From the NCBI RefSeq assembly GCF_027532945.1, contig NZ_JAPZTZ010000005.1:124001-188000 (forward strand): a DNA stretch of 64,000 nucleotides. The letters run 5' to 3'. Below the pieces are notes generated by a model. The model was not told the origin of the DNA, did no database searches, and worked only from the letters and a program-made list of their open reading frames with translations. Numbering within the stretch: the stretch's first letter is position 1; every line of letters starts with the position of its first letter. This DNA is from Phreatobacter sp. Its GTDB lineage: Bacteria; Pseudomonadota; Alphaproteobacteria; Rhizobiales; Phreatobacteraceae. The position numbers and the translations under genes are program-made. Positions 1 through 8,424 of the stretch are shown here, one piece after another.

Positions 1-249
1 CCGCTCATCGCGCCGGGCATTGCCGCGGGCGCCTTCCTCGCCTTCATCGCCTCCATGGACAATGTGCCCGTCTCGCTCTTCCTCTCGACGGCGCGCACCT
101 CCATGCTGCCCATCCGCATGTGGGGCATGATGGAATCGACGCTCGACGTGCGCATCGCGGCAATCGCCGGCGTGCTGATCGTCGCCACCCTCGTGCTCAT
201 GGTGGTGATGGACCGGCTCACCGGCCTGACCCGCCGCATGAGCGCCTGA
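1..249 (+). CDS. ABC transporter permease, C-terminal part (PotC-like)
   Basis: Partial gene cut by the left edge; the frame is open from base 1 to a TGA at 247-249. The 82 visible residues are the last membrane-spanning part of a binding-protein-dependent permease. The stretch FIASMDNVPVSLFL resembles the end of spermidine/putrescine/Fe-type inner-membrane permeases (PotC family), followed by a final helix IAGVLIVATLVLMVVM and a short basic cytoplasmic tail. It lies 21 bases upstream of a PuuE-like deacetylase on the same strand, so it is probably the end of an importer operon feeding that enzyme. Substrate cannot be judged from this fragment. Confidence 0.75.
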   Translation, partial: PLIAPGIAAGAFLAFIASMDNVPVSLFLSTARTSMLPIRMWGMMESTLDVRIAAIAGVLIVATLVLMVVMDRLTGLTRRMSA

Positions 250-270
250 CGCAGTCCCCGGAGCCCTGCC

Positions 271-1182
271 ATGACCGTTCCCTACGACCGCGACCTCATC
301 GGCTACGGCGCCAACCCGCCCGATCCGAAATGGCCGAATGGCGCCCGCATCGCCATCAACTTCGTCATGAACTACGAGGAGGGATCGGAGCCCTCCGTGC
401 AGGATGGCGAGGGCTTCACCGAGACGGCGCTGACCGAGTCGAGCAGCCTCAACATGCCGGTGAAGGGCCGCGACCTCGCGGGCGAGGGCATGTTCGCCTA
501 TGGCAGCCGCGTCGGCTTCTGGCGGCTGATGCGCCTGTTCCAGGAGCGCGGCCTGCCGATGACCGTCTTCGGCTGCGCGCTCGCCATCGAGCGGAATCCA
601 GAGGCTGCCCGCGCCATCCGCGACTCCGGCTTCGACGTCTGCTGCCACGGCTGGCGCTGGATCAAGCATTACGAGCTCGATGAGGCCGAGGAGCGCGAGC
701 ACATCCGCAAGGCCGTCGCCTCCCTCAAGGCCACCGTCGGCGACCGCCCGCTCGGCTGGTACTGCCGCTATGGGCCGAGCGTGAACACCCGCAAGCTCGT
801 GGTGGAGGAGGGCGGCTTCCTCTACGATTCCGACGCCTATGACGACGAACTGCCCTACTGGACGAAAGTCGACGGCAAGCCGCACCTCGTCGTGCCCTAT
901 TCGCTCGTCAACAATGACGGCAAGTTCGGCACCGGCTTCTTCGCCACCTCCGGCGACTATTTCGAATGGCACAAGGACGCCTTCGACATGCTCTATGCCG
1001 AGGGGCGCACCCAGCCGAAGATGATGTCGGTGGGCCTGCACATGCGGCTCATCGGTCATCCCGCCCGCGCCGCCGGTCTTGCCCGCTTCCTCGACTATGT
1101 GCAGTCCCACGAGGGAGTGTGGGTGACAAGGCGCCTCGACATCGCGCAGCATTGGGCGAAGACCCATCCCTTCCAGGGGTGA
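271..1182 (+). CDS. Polysaccharide-deacetylase-fold amidohydrolase, PuuE/allantoinase-like
   Basis: A 303-residue protein of the NodB-fold family that includes PuuE-type allantoinase. Family-like stretches are the N-terminus YDRDLIGYGANPPDPKWPNGARIA, split here as YDRDLIGYG then PPDPKWPNGARIA, then NYEEGSEPSVQDG and the histidine-bearing CCHGWRWIKHYEL. Such enzymes hydrolyse C-N bonds in cyclic amides or formyl/acetyl groups and act in the cytoplasm; no signal peptide is seen. The start is chosen at the ATG preceded by GGAG about 10 bases upstream. It follows an ABC permease and precedes an NHL-propeller gene on the same strand, probably one operon. Allantoin is the closest known substrate type, but no urate or ureide genes are adjacent, so the substrate is open. 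Confidence 0.8.
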   Translation: MTVPYDRDLIGYGANPPDPKWPNGARIAINFVMNYEEGSEPSVQDGEGFTETALTESSSLNMPVKGRDLAGEGMFAYGSRVGFWRLMRLFQERGLPMTVFGCALAIERNPEAARAIRDSGFDVCCHGWRWIKHYELDEAEEREHIRKAVASLKATVGDRPLGWYCRYGPSVNTRKLVVEEGGFLYDSDAYDDELPYWTKVDGKPHLVVPYSLVNNDGKFGTGFFATSGDYFEWHKDAFDMLYAEGRTQPKMMSVGLHMRLIGHPARAAGLARFLDYVQSHEGVWVTRRLDIAQHWAKTHPFQG

Positions 1183-1206
1183 GTCTCCCGCCCACGAGGA
1201 TCACCG

Positions 1207-2055
1207 ATGCCCCATGAGCTCATCGTCGCGCTCGGCGACCGGACCTACCGCGTCGAGCGCCCCTTCGGCTCGTGGCCGACCAATACCGGCTTCGTCACCG
1301 ACGTAACCGTCGATCCGCGCGGCCATGTCTTCGTCATGCTGCGCCATGATCCCCTCGTGCACCCCGCCGATCCACGCGTCATCGAGCTCGATCCGGAGGG
1401 CCGCTACATCGCGGGATGGGGCGGCGAGGCCATTGCCGATTCCCACATGCTGACCGCGACGCCCTCGGGTCATCTCATCGCGGTGGACCGCGACATGCAC
1501 GAGGTCATCTGGTTCACCGCCTCCGGCGAGCGCGTCGGCCAGCTCGGCACCCGCGGCCGGCCGAACAGCCCCTTCAACCACCCGACCGATGTGGCCGTGG
1601 CCCCCTGGGGCGACATCTATGTCTCCGACGGCTATGGCGCGCCCCATGTCCACCGCTTCGGCTCGGACGGCCGCCACATCCAGACCTGGGGCGGCCACGG
1701 CTCGAATGACGGCGAGTTTGTCTGGCTCCATTCCATCTGGGCCTTCGCCGATGGCCGGGTCGTGGTCATCGATCGCACCTGGAACCGCGTCCAGGTCTTC
1801 GATGGTGAGGGCCGCTGGCTCGACAGCTGGTACGATTTCTACCAGCCGGTCGGCATCTGGGGCGATCCGGAAGGCAATGCCTATATCACCGATATGGTGC
1901 CGAGCCTCACCAAGGTCGCGCCCGATGGCACCCGCATCGGCCGCTGCCGGCCGATGCTCAACGGCGCCCATGGCCTCTGCGGCACGCCCACCGGCGACAT
2001 CCTGCTCGCAGAGGGCAATCCCAGCCGCATCACCCGGCTGAAACTCATCGGCTGA
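1207..2055 (+). CDS. NHL-repeat six-bladed beta-propeller protein (PAL-like)
   Basis: A 282-residue protein built of repeated NHL blades: recurring patterns of a DVTVDPRGHVFVM type (DVAVAPWGDIYVSDGYG, SIWAFADGRVVVIDR, WGDPEGNAYITDM, LCGTPTGDILLAEG). The fold matches bacterial homologues of peptidyl-alpha-hydroxyglycine alpha-amidating lyase. There is no signal peptide, so it is predicted to be cytoplasmic. GAGGA lies 7 bases upstream of the ATG. It is the last gene of the left-edge group, 24 bases after the deacetylase. Function is not assignable from fold alone; such proteins are often lactonase-like or act as sensors of small molecules. Confidence 0.75.
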   Translation: MPHELIVALGDRTYRVERPFGSWPTNTGFVTDVTVDPRGHVFVMLRHDPLVHPADPRVIELDPEGRYIAGWGGEAIADSHMLTATPSGHLIAVDRDMHEVIWFTASGERVGQLGTRGRPNSPFNHPTDVAVAPWGDIYVSDGYGAPHVHRFGSDGRHIQTWGGHGSNDGEFVWLHSIWAFADGRVVVIDRTWNRVQVFDGEGRWLDSWYDFYQPVGIWGDPEGNAYITDMVPSLTKVAPDGTRIGRCRPMLNGAHGLCGTPTGDILLAEGNPSRITRLKLIG

Positions 2056-2108
2056 GGCGCCTTGCCTGTTGCCAAACGCCCCACCCGCGGCTAAAAGCCA
2101 GCCCGATT

Positions 2109-2184
2109 GCCGCCTTAGCTCAGCTGGTAGAGCACCTCATTCGTAATGAGGGGGTCGTAGGTTCGAATCCTATAGGCGGCACCA
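2109..2184 (+). tRNA. tRNA-Thr (anticodon CGT)
   Basis: A complete cloverleaf can be drawn: acceptor stem GCCGCCT/AGGCGGC, D arm GCTC/GAGC, anticodon stem CCTCA/TGAGG with loop TTCGTAA (anticodon CGT), T arm with TTCGAAT loop, and encoded CCA at 2182-2184. It reads ACG threonine codons. It lies between the left-edge group and the catabolic region; tRNA genes are common integration sites, but no duplicated 3' end was recognised in the window. Confidence 0.95.
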
Positions 2185-2219
2185 CTCCTTCCGAGTCTGA
2201 CGAAGCCCTCAACGCCCGC

Positions 2220-3140
2220 TCAGGCGCGCGACCAGAGGCCGTTCTCCGCGACGACCCGCCCCTCAGCCGCCAGCGCCGCGAGGTGCTGCTCGATGGTGCG
2301 CCGCTCGACGTCCTCCACCCACAGCTCCTCGTAGTCGGGCGGATAGATCAGCCGCTCCGCCACCAGCGAGGCCATGCTGCGCGGTCCGTCCGCCAGCATG
2401 GCGAGGAGCTTGTCGTCCCGTGCGTCGAGCTTGTCGCGATAGGCCTTGAGATCCGCGAGGAAGCGCGCCCGGTCGGTGTAGATCCCGCGATGATGGCCGG
2501 TGACGATGGTGCGGGCATCGAGGCTCTCGAGCCGCTCCAGACTGGAGCGGAAATCCTGGAGCGACGAGGTCGCGTCGCCGTAATAGGGGCCGAAGCCCGA
2601 GAGATCGATGTCGGCGATGAAGGCGAGGCCTTGGGTTTCCTCGATCAGGGCGCAATGCCCGGCCGTGTGGCCCGGCAGCAGCATAGCGGTGAGGCGGACG
2701 CCGCCGAGGTCGAAAACATGGCCGTCCTCATAAGGGGCCGCATCCGCGCGCGGCGTGAAGGCGAACTCCGCCGCCAGTTTTTTCCGCATGGCCGGCCAGA
2801 CGGCCTCGCTGAGGCCGAGCGCGTCGCGATAGCCCTCCCAGCTCGCCGCCGCCGGCCAGTCGAGCCGGTGGACCGCTACGGCCGCCTGGGGCAGCCGGTG
2901 GAGCCCGGCCATATGGTCCTCATGGACATGGCTGAGGATGACCAGGTCGCAGCCGTCGAAATCCGCCCCCACCCGGTTGGAGCAGAGCGGCGCGTCCACC
3001 GCCGCGCGGCTGTCGCGGCCGGTGACCACCATCATGTTGGCGTCCGGGTACTTGCCGCTCTTGTGGCCGAGAATGACGGTGATCGGCCCGAAGACGTGGC
3101 GGGTCGGCGGCGGCAGGTCTTGGGCAAGCGGCTGGGCCAT
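2220..3140 (-). CDS. MBL-fold metallo-hydrolase
   Basis: Metallo-beta-lactamase-fold hydrolase with the zinc motif SHVHEDHMAG (HxHxDH), a second metal histidine in LLPGHTAGH, the aspartate in FIADIDLSG, and a late histidine in VTGHHRG. The C-terminal region with a winged-helix look (LADGPRSMASLVAERL ... EQHLAALAAEGRV) is typical of LACTB2/glyoxalase II-like members. The reading frame extends up to 3179, but the methionine at 3140 (MAQPLAQDLP) gives a more natural start; the 13 residues before it look non-native. It faces the tRNA and ends 35 bases from it. Substrate unknown; it is separated from the next minus-strand gene by about 75 bases and may be the last cistron of the dehydrogenase operon. 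Confidence 0.8.
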   Translation of the reverse strand: MAQPLAQDLPPPTRHVFGPITVILGHKSGKYPDANMMVVTGRDSRAAVDAPLCSNRVGADFDGCDLVILSHVHEDHMAGLHRLPQAAVAVHRLDWPAAASWEGYRDALGLSEAVWPAMRKKLAAEFAFTPRADAAPYEDGHVFDLGGVRLTAMLLPGHTAGHCALIEETQGLAFIADIDLSGFGPYYGDATSSLQDFRSSLERLESLDARTIVTGHHRGIYTDRARFLADLKAYRDKLDARDDKLLAMLADGPRSMASLVAERLIYPPDYEELWVEDVERRTIEQHLAALAAEGRVVAENGLWSRA

Positions 3141-3216
3141 GATGGGCAGAGACTGCGCGGCGGCTCGCCTGCCGGTCAATCGCGCCCGCCTCGGCCTCTC
3201 GGCCGATGGAGCGCCG

Positions 3217-4146
3217 TCAGGCGACGCCGGCGGCAGCGAGCGCCTTCGTCAGCGTCGCGATCTCCGTTGCCGTCGCGGGTGGCTGGGGCGGCCGCACCAC
3301 CGCATTCGGCAGGCGGCCGAGAAGCTGCAGGCAGGCCTTGAGCCGGGCCGTCGCCCGGCCGCCCGGCGCGTCGCGATAGATCGCCACCGCCAGCGGATAG
3401 ATGCGCTCGTGCAGCAGCCGGGCCTCCGCCCAGTCGCCCGCATCGGCGGCGGCGAAGAAGGCGGCGCAGAGTTCGGGGGCCACCGCCGCGAGGCTCACCT
3501 GGCTGCCGGCGCTGCCGATGATGTAGCTGGTGAGCAGGTGCTCGTCGCCCGAGCCCATTACCACGAAATCGGGCCGCGCAGCCTTGAGCAGGCGCAGGTT
3601 CTGCTCGTAGGTCGCGACCTCCCAGCTGCCCTCCTTGACCCCGACGAAGCGTGGGTTCGCCGCGAGCGCGGTCAACACCTCCGGGCGATAGGCCATGTGC
3701 CCGGCCCCCACCGGCGCGCCATAGACGAGCAGGGGCAGCGAGCAGCCCCCGGCGATGATCTCGTGATGCAGCAGCACGGCCGCCGGATCATGCGACAGGG
3801 CGAAGGCATTGGGCGGGAAGACGAGGAGGATGTCGGCGCCCGCGTCCTCTGCCGCGCGGGCATCCTCCGCCGCCATGAGGCTCGACTCGGCATTGACGCC
3901 GGAGCAGATCAGGCAGTCAGCCGGCGCGACCTTGCGGGCGATCTCCACCACCCGCCGCTTCTCCGCCGAACTCAGCACGAAGTTCTCCCCGGCATGGCCG
4001 TTGACCAGCAGGCCACGGATGCCCGGCACATGGCTGACCGCCGCGATATGCTCGGAGAGCCGCGCCTCGTCGACGGCGAAGCCTGTCGTCATCGGCACGA
4101 TGGTGGCGGCGTGGATTCCCCGGAGGCGGTCGGCGATGATGGTCAT
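3217..4146 (-). CDS. DapA-superfamily lyase/deaminase (first of three)
   Basis: A 309-residue class I aldolase-type TIM barrel of the dihydrodipicolinate synthase superfamily. The Schiff-base lysine is in FVGVKEGSW and the usual tyrosine in LLVYGAPVG; the early Gly-rich segment is GLLVNGHAGENFVLS. Its start overlaps the upstream flavoprotein stop by ATGA, so it is translationally coupled to a three-subunit amino-acid dehydrogenase. In known hydroxyproline catabolism that combination is D-hydroxyproline dehydrogenase plus pyrroline-4-hydroxy-2-carboxylate deaminase (LhpC/HypD type), which is the best inference here. It is not the biosynthetic DapA, as sequence and context differ. No hydroxyproline epimerase is seen in the window, so the substrate stays unproven. 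Confidence 0.8.
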   Translation of the reverse strand: MTIIADRLRGIHAATIVPMTTGFAVDEARLSEHIAAVSHVPGIRGLLVNGHAGENFVLSSAEKRRVVEIARKVAPADCLICSGVNAESSLMAAEDARAAEDAGADILLVFPPNAFALSHDPAAVLLHHEIIAGGCSLPLLVYGAPVGAGHMAYRPEVLTALAANPRFVGVKEGSWEVATYEQNLRLLKAARPDFVVMGSGDEHLLTSYIIGSAGSQVSLAAVAPELCAAFFAAADAGDWAEARLLHERIYPLAVAIYRDAPGGRATARLKACLQLLGRLPNAVVRPPQPPATATEIATLTKALAAAGVA

Positions 4147-5267
4147 GAGGCGGCCCTCCCGGCCTGCGGGGGAAGCAGCCGGTCAATGGGAAAGAGCGGC
4201 AGCGCGGGCTCGCGCTCCAGGATGAGGTCGGCGAGCAGGCGGGCGAGATAGGGCCCGCTCGTATAGCCGGAATGGACCGAGCCGCAGACATAGGCGTCGG
4301 GGATGCCGGGAATGGGCCCGACGGCAGGCAGCGCGTCGGCGGTCTCGGCCTCCAGCCCCGCCCAGGCGCGGGCGAGCCGCGCCTCCTTGAGGGCAGGAAT
4401 GGCATGGCAGGCGAGGCGCACATTGCCGATGAGCCGCTCCGGCATCAGCGCCACGCCGCCGCGCTCGCGGTCGCCGACGCCCTGCCAGCCGCCGCCGATG
4501 ACGGTCGTGCCGTGCGGATATTGCTTCAGCGAGAGGAGGCCGCTGGCGATGCCGATGACGGTGCGCATCACCGGCCGCTGGCGCTCCGTGACTGCCAGCT
4601 GGTTGATGAGGACCTTGATCGGCAGGGACACACCGAGCCAGGCCATCATCGGCTCGATCCAGACCCCGCCGGCGATCACCAGGCGCGTGCCCCGCACCAC
4701 GCCTTGCGCGGTCTGCACCGCGAAGCCGCCCTCCTCACGGTCGATGCCGGTGGCGGCGCGATGCTCCATGAGCGTCACGCCCGCATCGGTCAGCGCCCGG
4801 TGGAACGCGAGGCCGGTGAGATAGGCATTGGCATAGCCGTCCACCTTGCAATGGCCGGCAAGCCTCACGCCCTCGCCGAGGCCGGGCTCCACCTCGCGCG
4901 CCGCATTGGCGCCGATGAGGTCGATGGGCGCGCCAGCCTCGCGGCGCTTCCCCGCCCGGTAGCTCAGCAACTCCTCCTCGCGCTCGGTGAAGGCGAGGGA
5001 GAGGCCGTCGCAGACGACGACCCCGACATCGTGGCCGAGCCAGCTCCGCGCATCGGCCCACATGGCATGGGCGCGCAGCGCATAGGGGATGAGCGCGACG
5101 CGCGTCATCTGCATGGTGAGGGTGCCCGCATTGACGCCCGAGGCCTCGCGGCACAATGCGCCGCGCTCGATGAGGGCGACCGACAGGCCGCCGCGCGCTG
5201 CCATCAGGGCGACCGTGCAGCCATGGATGCCGCCGCCAACCACCACGAGATCTTGACGCGCGCTCAT
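4143..5267 (-). CDS. FAD-dependent amino-acid dehydrogenase, beta (DAO-type) subunit
   Basis: A 374-residue D-amino-acid-oxidase-fold flavoprotein. The dinucleotide motif is at the very N-terminus (LVVVGGGIHGCTVALMAARGG), followed by REASGVNAGTL, the usual FAD-contact region of sarcosine oxidase/HcnC/D-hydroxyproline dehydrogenase beta subunits, and a C-terminal VCGSVHSGYTSGPYLARLLADL. It is coded between the alpha subunit and the DapA-like gene, with 4-base ATGA overlaps on both sides. It should hold the substrate-oxidising site of a hetero-trimeric complex with the next two genes. Alternatives with the same architecture are opine oxidase (OoxB/NoxB) and hydrogen cyanide synthase HcnC. Confidence 0.85.
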   Translation of the reverse strand: MSARQDLVVVGGGIHGCTVALMAARGGLSVALIERGALCREASGVNAGTLTMQMTRVALIPYALRAHAMWADARSWLGHDVGVVVCDGLSLAFTEREEELLSYRAGKRREAGAPIDLIGANAAREVEPGLGEGVRLAGHCKVDGYANAYLTGLAFHRALTDAGVTLMEHRAATGIDREEGGFAVQTAQGVVRGTRLVIAGGVWIEPMMAWLGVSLPIKVLINQLAVTERQRPVMRTVIGIASGLLSLKQYPHGTTVIGGGWQGVGDRERGGVALMPERLIGNVRLACHAIPALKEARLARAWAGLEAETADALPAVGPIPGIPDAYVCGSVHSGYTSGPYLARLLADLILEREPALPLFPIDRLLPPQAGRAAS

Positions 5268-6676
5268 AGCGGCGCCGGTGTTGGAATGGGGATGTCGTCA
5301 TAGGAGAAGGCACCGATGACCTCTCCCAGCGGGACGGGGCGGAGCGGCGGCCGCCCCGTCCACTGGCCGACCGCCTCGCGCGTCGTGCCGAGCCGCGCCG
5401 CCATCAGTTCCTGCACCGTGTCGGCGCAGGAGCGCCCCTGGCAGGGCCCCATGCCGCAGCGGGTGAAATGCTTGAGCTGGTCGATCTGCGTCGCGCCCGC
5501 CGCGACTGCCGCGTCGATCTCGGCGCGCGTGACATCCTCGCAGCGGCAGACGACGGTGTCGGGCGCGATGGCGCGGACCTGCGCCGGGCGCTCGGCCATC
5601 AGCCCGGCCATGGCATCGGAGAAGGGCGTCGCGGCGGCCATGCGCCCCCGCGCGGCCTCGGCTTCCGCGCGGCGGCCGGCGAGATGCCAGCCGAGGGCCT
5701 CGCCGGAGAGGCTCGCCATGGCCTGGCCGCGAATGCCGGCGCCGTCGCCGATGGCGTAGAGGCCGGCAAGGCTCGTCTGGAACGCGCCGTCGATGACGGG
5801 AATCCAGCCGCCGCGCAGCCGGTCGAAGCGATGCTCGGCGCGCAAGAGCCGCGTGACCTCCGAGGCCGTGGTAAGGCCATGGCCGACGATCAGGCCATCG
5901 GCCTCGAACACCCTCTCGGGGCCGTCCGCCGGCGCGCCCTCCGCATCCACCGGGCCGACAACGACGCGGGCGACGGCCGCGCCGCCCTCGACGCGGCGGA
6001 CGCCATGGCCGGAGAGCATGGGAACGCCTGCCTTCGCTACTGCCAAGGCCCACGAGAGGCCGCGCGCCGCGAGCCGGGGCTGGCCGAGGATGGCGGGAAG
6101 CCGCGCCAGCCAGGCGCTGCGCGGCGCGATATCGACGACAGCTGCCACCTCCGCGCCGGCCTTGACGAGGCCGGCGGCGACCACCGCCAGCAGCGGGCCG
6201 CAGCCCGCGACGACGAGCCTCCGGCCTGGCACGACCCCGTGGGATTTGAGCAGCACTGTCGCGGCGGCAAGACCGATGACGCCCGGCATCGTCCAGCCGG
6301 GAAAGGGCACGACGCGCTCATGTGCGCCGGTGGCGACGACGAGGGAGGGCGCCTCGAGCGCGGTCGGACCGTCCGGCCCCAGCGTGTCGACGCGGTAGCC
6401 TGTCTCCGTCCGCACCACCGACCAGACGCGGTGGCCAAGGAGCCGCGTTGCGGACGAGGTGACGAGGCGCTGCCGCAGCGCGTCGCCCGACGCCTGGTCC
6501 GCATCGCCCTTGCCGGGGAAGCCGCCCATCGGCGCACGCCAGACCTGGCCGCCGGCCTGTGGCTGTTCATCGACGACGGCAACCCTCCGTCCGGCCTCGG
6601 CCGCCGTGGCGGCGCAGGTCGCGCCAGCCGGGCCGGCGCCGAGCACGATGATGTCGAAGGGCAGGGGAGCGGTCAT
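5264..6676 (-). CDS. NAD(P)/FAD-dependent oxidoreductase, alpha subunit with BFD-like 2Fe-2S domain
   Basis: Flavoprotein of about 470 residues. The N-terminus has FDIIVLGAGPAGATCAATA (first dinucleotide motif), then GGQVWRAP, an ATGAHERVVPFPGWTMPGV segment and a second Rossmann motif VVAGCGPLLA. The C-terminus carries a bacterioferritin-associated-ferredoxin-like cysteine set: VVCRCEDVT and CGMGPCQGRSC. This layout is that of HcnB/OoxA/D-hydroxyproline dehydrogenase alpha subunits. The frame runs up to 6763, but the ATG at 6676 overlaps the stop of the small 2Fe-2S gene by ATGA and begins directly with the Rossmann fold, so it is chosen. It is the electron-transfer partner of the adjacent beta and gamma subunits. 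Confidence 0.88.
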   Translation of the reverse strand: MTAPLPFDIIVLGAGPAGATCAATAAEAGRRVAVVDEQPQAGGQVWRAPMGGFPGKGDADQASGDALRQRLVTSSATRLLGHRVWSVVRTETGYRVDTLGPDGPTALEAPSLVVATGAHERVVPFPGWTMPGVIGLAAATVLLKSHGVVPGRRLVVAGCGPLLAVVAAGLVKAGAEVAAVVDIAPRSAWLARLPAILGQPRLAARGLSWALAVAKAGVPMLSGHGVRRVEGGAAVARVVVGPVDAEGAPADGPERVFEADGLIVGHGLTTASEVTRLLRAEHRFDRLRGGWIPVIDGAFQTSLAGLYAIGDGAGIRGQAMASLSGEALGWHLAGRRAEAEAARGRMAAATPFSDAMAGLMAERPAQVRAIAPDTVVCRCEDVTRAEIDAAVAAGATQIDQLKHFTRCGMGPCQGRSCADTVQELMAARLGTTREAVGQWTGRPPLRPVPLGEVIGAFSYDDIPIPTPAPL

Positions 6677-6951
6677 GACGCCCCCTTGAGGGCGATAGCC
6701 ATGCCGGCTGCGACCGGCGTCAGGCAGGCCTGCCGCACGATGCCATCGACGAGGATGGCGCATTCCTGGCAGGCGCCCATGAAGCAGAAGGCGCCGCGCG
6801 GGGTCCCGTCACGCGGGCTGTGCCGCAGCAAGACGTGGCCCTCGCAGAGCAGCGCCGTCGCAAGGCTCTCGCCCACCGGCAGCATGGCGGGCGCGCCGTC
6901 GATGGTGACGGCGACGCGCGGCGACGCGGCATGGAGGCGACGGGCGCTCAT
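6673..6951 (-). CDS. (2Fe-2S)-binding protein, gamma subunit
   Basis: A 92-residue plant-type ferredoxin-like protein with the cysteine pattern CFMGACQECAILV and a distal RQACLTP. The FCFMGACQEC cluster is typical of small 2Fe-2S subunits of hydrogen cyanide synthase (HcnA), opine oxidase and D-hydroxyproline dehydrogenase. It overlaps the upstream permease stop and the downstream alpha-subunit start by 4 bases each, so importer and enzyme are coupled in one transcript. The same module is fused to the N-terminus of the large protein at 15578-18484. Confidence 0.88.
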   Translation of the reverse strand: MSARRLHAASPRVAVTIDGAPAMLPVGESLATALLCEGHVLLRHSPRDGTPRGAFCFMGACQECAILVDGIVRQACLTPVAAGMAIALKGAS

Positions 6952-7667
6952 CGCGGGCCAGCCTCGCGGCGAACCCCGCGCGCTTCATGAACGAGCTTGC
7001 GTTCCAGCCTTCGGCCGACCGCCGCGAAGCTCCAGGAAATGACGAAATAGGCGACCAGGATCGTGCCGAAGCAGATCAGCGCCGAGAAGCCGCGCTGGTT
7101 CAACGCCCGGGCGGCGAAGGTCAGTTCGAGGAAGCCGATCTGCGAGACGAGCGAGGTCTCCTTGATCATGCTCACCGTGTGGATGGTCGAGGGCGGCAGG
7201 ATGATCCGCCAGGCCTGCGGCAGGATGATGCGGAACAGCGCCTGGATCGGCGGAATGTTGAGGGCCGCCGCCGCCTCCCACTGGCGCTGGTGAACCGCCT
7301 CGTAGCCGGCGCGGATGTTTTCCGCGGCCAGCGCCGACATGCGCATCGCCACCGCCGTCACGGCGATGACGAAGAGGCTCTGGTTGGCGCCCGACAGCTG
7401 GAAGCCGAAGAACACGCACATCAGCAGCACGAGGAAGGGAATGCGCCTGACAGCCTCCACCAGGGTGATGAGCAAGCCGCGCACCGGCGCAACCGGCATG
7501 ATGGCCGCGAGGCGCAGCGTCGCCACAACGAAGCCGACGACATAGCCGAGCAGGCAGCCGATCAGCGAGACGAGGATGGTGTTGAGCGCAGCCTGCCCGA
7601 GGAACAGCATGTTCCAGTAGGTGTAGAAGCGCGGCGCCTCCGCCAGGAACTGCTGGATCGCCGTCAT
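6948..7667 (-). CDS. Amino-acid ABC transporter permease (second)
   Basis: His/Glu/Gln/Arg/opine-family permease of 239 residues. About five membrane segments are visible, with the ATPase-contact EAA-type loop around ENIRAGYEAVHQRQWEAAAAL. The longer open frame up to 8390 is an artefact; the ATG at 7667 shares one base with the TGA of the first permease (TGATG), a strong coupling signal. It forms the inner-membrane channel with the preceding permease and imports the substrate for the downstream dehydrogenase and DapA-like enzyme. Confidence 0.9.
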   Translation of the reverse strand: MTAIQQFLAEAPRFYTYWNMLFLGQAALNTILVSLIGCLLGYVVGFVVATLRLAAIMPVAPVRGLLITLVEAVRRIPFLVLLMCVFFGFQLSGANQSLFVIAVTAVAMRMSALAAENIRAGYEAVHQRQWEAAAALNIPPIQALFRIILPQAWRIILPPSTIHTVSMIKETSLVSQIGFLELTFAARALNQRGFSALICFGTILVAYFVISWSFAAVGRRLERKLVHEARGVRREAGPR

Positions 7668-8335
7668 CAGAAGGCCCTCGCCTTCACCCGGAAGGCGAGC
7701 CGCCCGAACGTGTAGAGAATGGCCGAGGCGATGATGGTCAGGCCGATATAGATGAGGGCGACGAGCGAGAAGATCTCGATGGAGCGGAAGCTCGTGGCAT
7801 TGGCGTTGAGGGCGCGGGCGGTCAGCTCCTCGACGCCGAAAATGGCGGCCATCGACGTGCCGAGCGTCATGATGATGTACTGGTTGGACAGCGACGGGTA
7901 GAGCGCCTTGACGATGTGCGGGGCGATGACGTGGCGCACTGTCTGGACGCGGGTGAAGCCGAGCGTCTCGGCGGCGTCGATCTCCGCCTGCGGCAGCGAC
8001 TGGAAGCCGGCGCGCTGGATCTCCGTGAGATAGGCCCCCGCGTTCAGCGTCATGCCGATCAGCACCGCCTGCACCGGCGATAGCAGGATGCCGAACTCCG
8101 GCAGGGCGAAGAACAGGAAGAAGATCTGGACGAGCTGCGGCGTGTTGGTGAAGAAGCTGACATAGGCGCGCACGGCCCAGCGGGCGAGGCGCGGGCCATA
8201 GGTCAGCACCGACGCACAGACGAGCCCGATGAGCAGCCCCAGCGCGAAGGCGACCAGGGCGATGACGAGCGAGATCGCCGCGCCGATCAGGAAGTCGGGC
8301 AGGTAGCGAAGGACCTGGCCGTATTGAAGGGTCAT
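7667..8335 (-). CDS. Amino-acid ABC transporter permease (first)
   Basis: A 222-residue polar amino-acid/opine family permease. Membrane helices are spread through the chain and the cytoplasmic coupling loop is YLTEIQRAGFQSLPQAEIDAA, given here as YLTEIQRAGFQS plus LPQAEIDAA. QLVQIFFLFFALPEFGI is a typical segment. It pairs with the next permease as a heterodimer. A 89-base gap with two strong hairpins separates it from the upstream binding-protein gene, a usual arrangement for making more binding protein than channel. Confidence 0.9.
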   Translation of the reverse strand: MTLQYGQVLRYLPDFLIGAAISLVIALVAFALGLLIGLVCASVLTYGPRLARWAVRAYVSFFTNTPQLVQIFFLFFALPEFGILLSPVQAVLIGMTLNAGAYLTEIQRAGFQSLPQAEIDAAETLGFTRVQTVRHVIAPHIVKALYPSLSNQYIIMTLGTSMAAIFGVEELTARALNANATSFRSIEIFSLVALIYIGLTIIASAILYTFGRLAFRVKARAF

Positions 8336-8349
8336 GCGGATCTCCTGGA

Positions 8350-8399
8350 GGCCCGGCCATGGCCGGGCCCCGGACGATGCGCCGGCTCAAGGCCGGCGC
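8350..8399 (-). repeat. Two intercistronic hairpins between binding-protein and permease genes
   Basis: A perfect 20-base palindrome (8350-8369, centre CCATGG) is followed by an 8-bp stem (GCGCCGGC/GCCGGCGC, 8379-8386 with 8392-8399) with a TCAAG loop. There is no T tract, so they are more likely 3'-end stabilisers of the binding-protein mRNA or attenuators than full terminators. Confidence 0.7.
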
Positions 8400-8424
8400 G
8401 GCAGGCGTCAGATGATCGGGCTGA

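Noticed and set aside
2109-2184. tRNA-Thr as attachment site of an integrated island covering the catabolic region
   Set aside because: No integrase is adjacent and no repeat of the tRNA 3' end was recognised further along; the idea has no direct support.
6673-6951. Hydrogen cyanide synthase (HcnABC)
   Set aside because: The subunit architecture matches, but the operon also codes an amino-acid importer and a DapA-like lyase, which fits catabolism and not cyanide production.
6948-8390. One long 480-residue frame across both permease genes
   Set aside because: The N-terminal half is a frame shadow of the first permease; the real second permease starts at 7667 with a TGATG junction.
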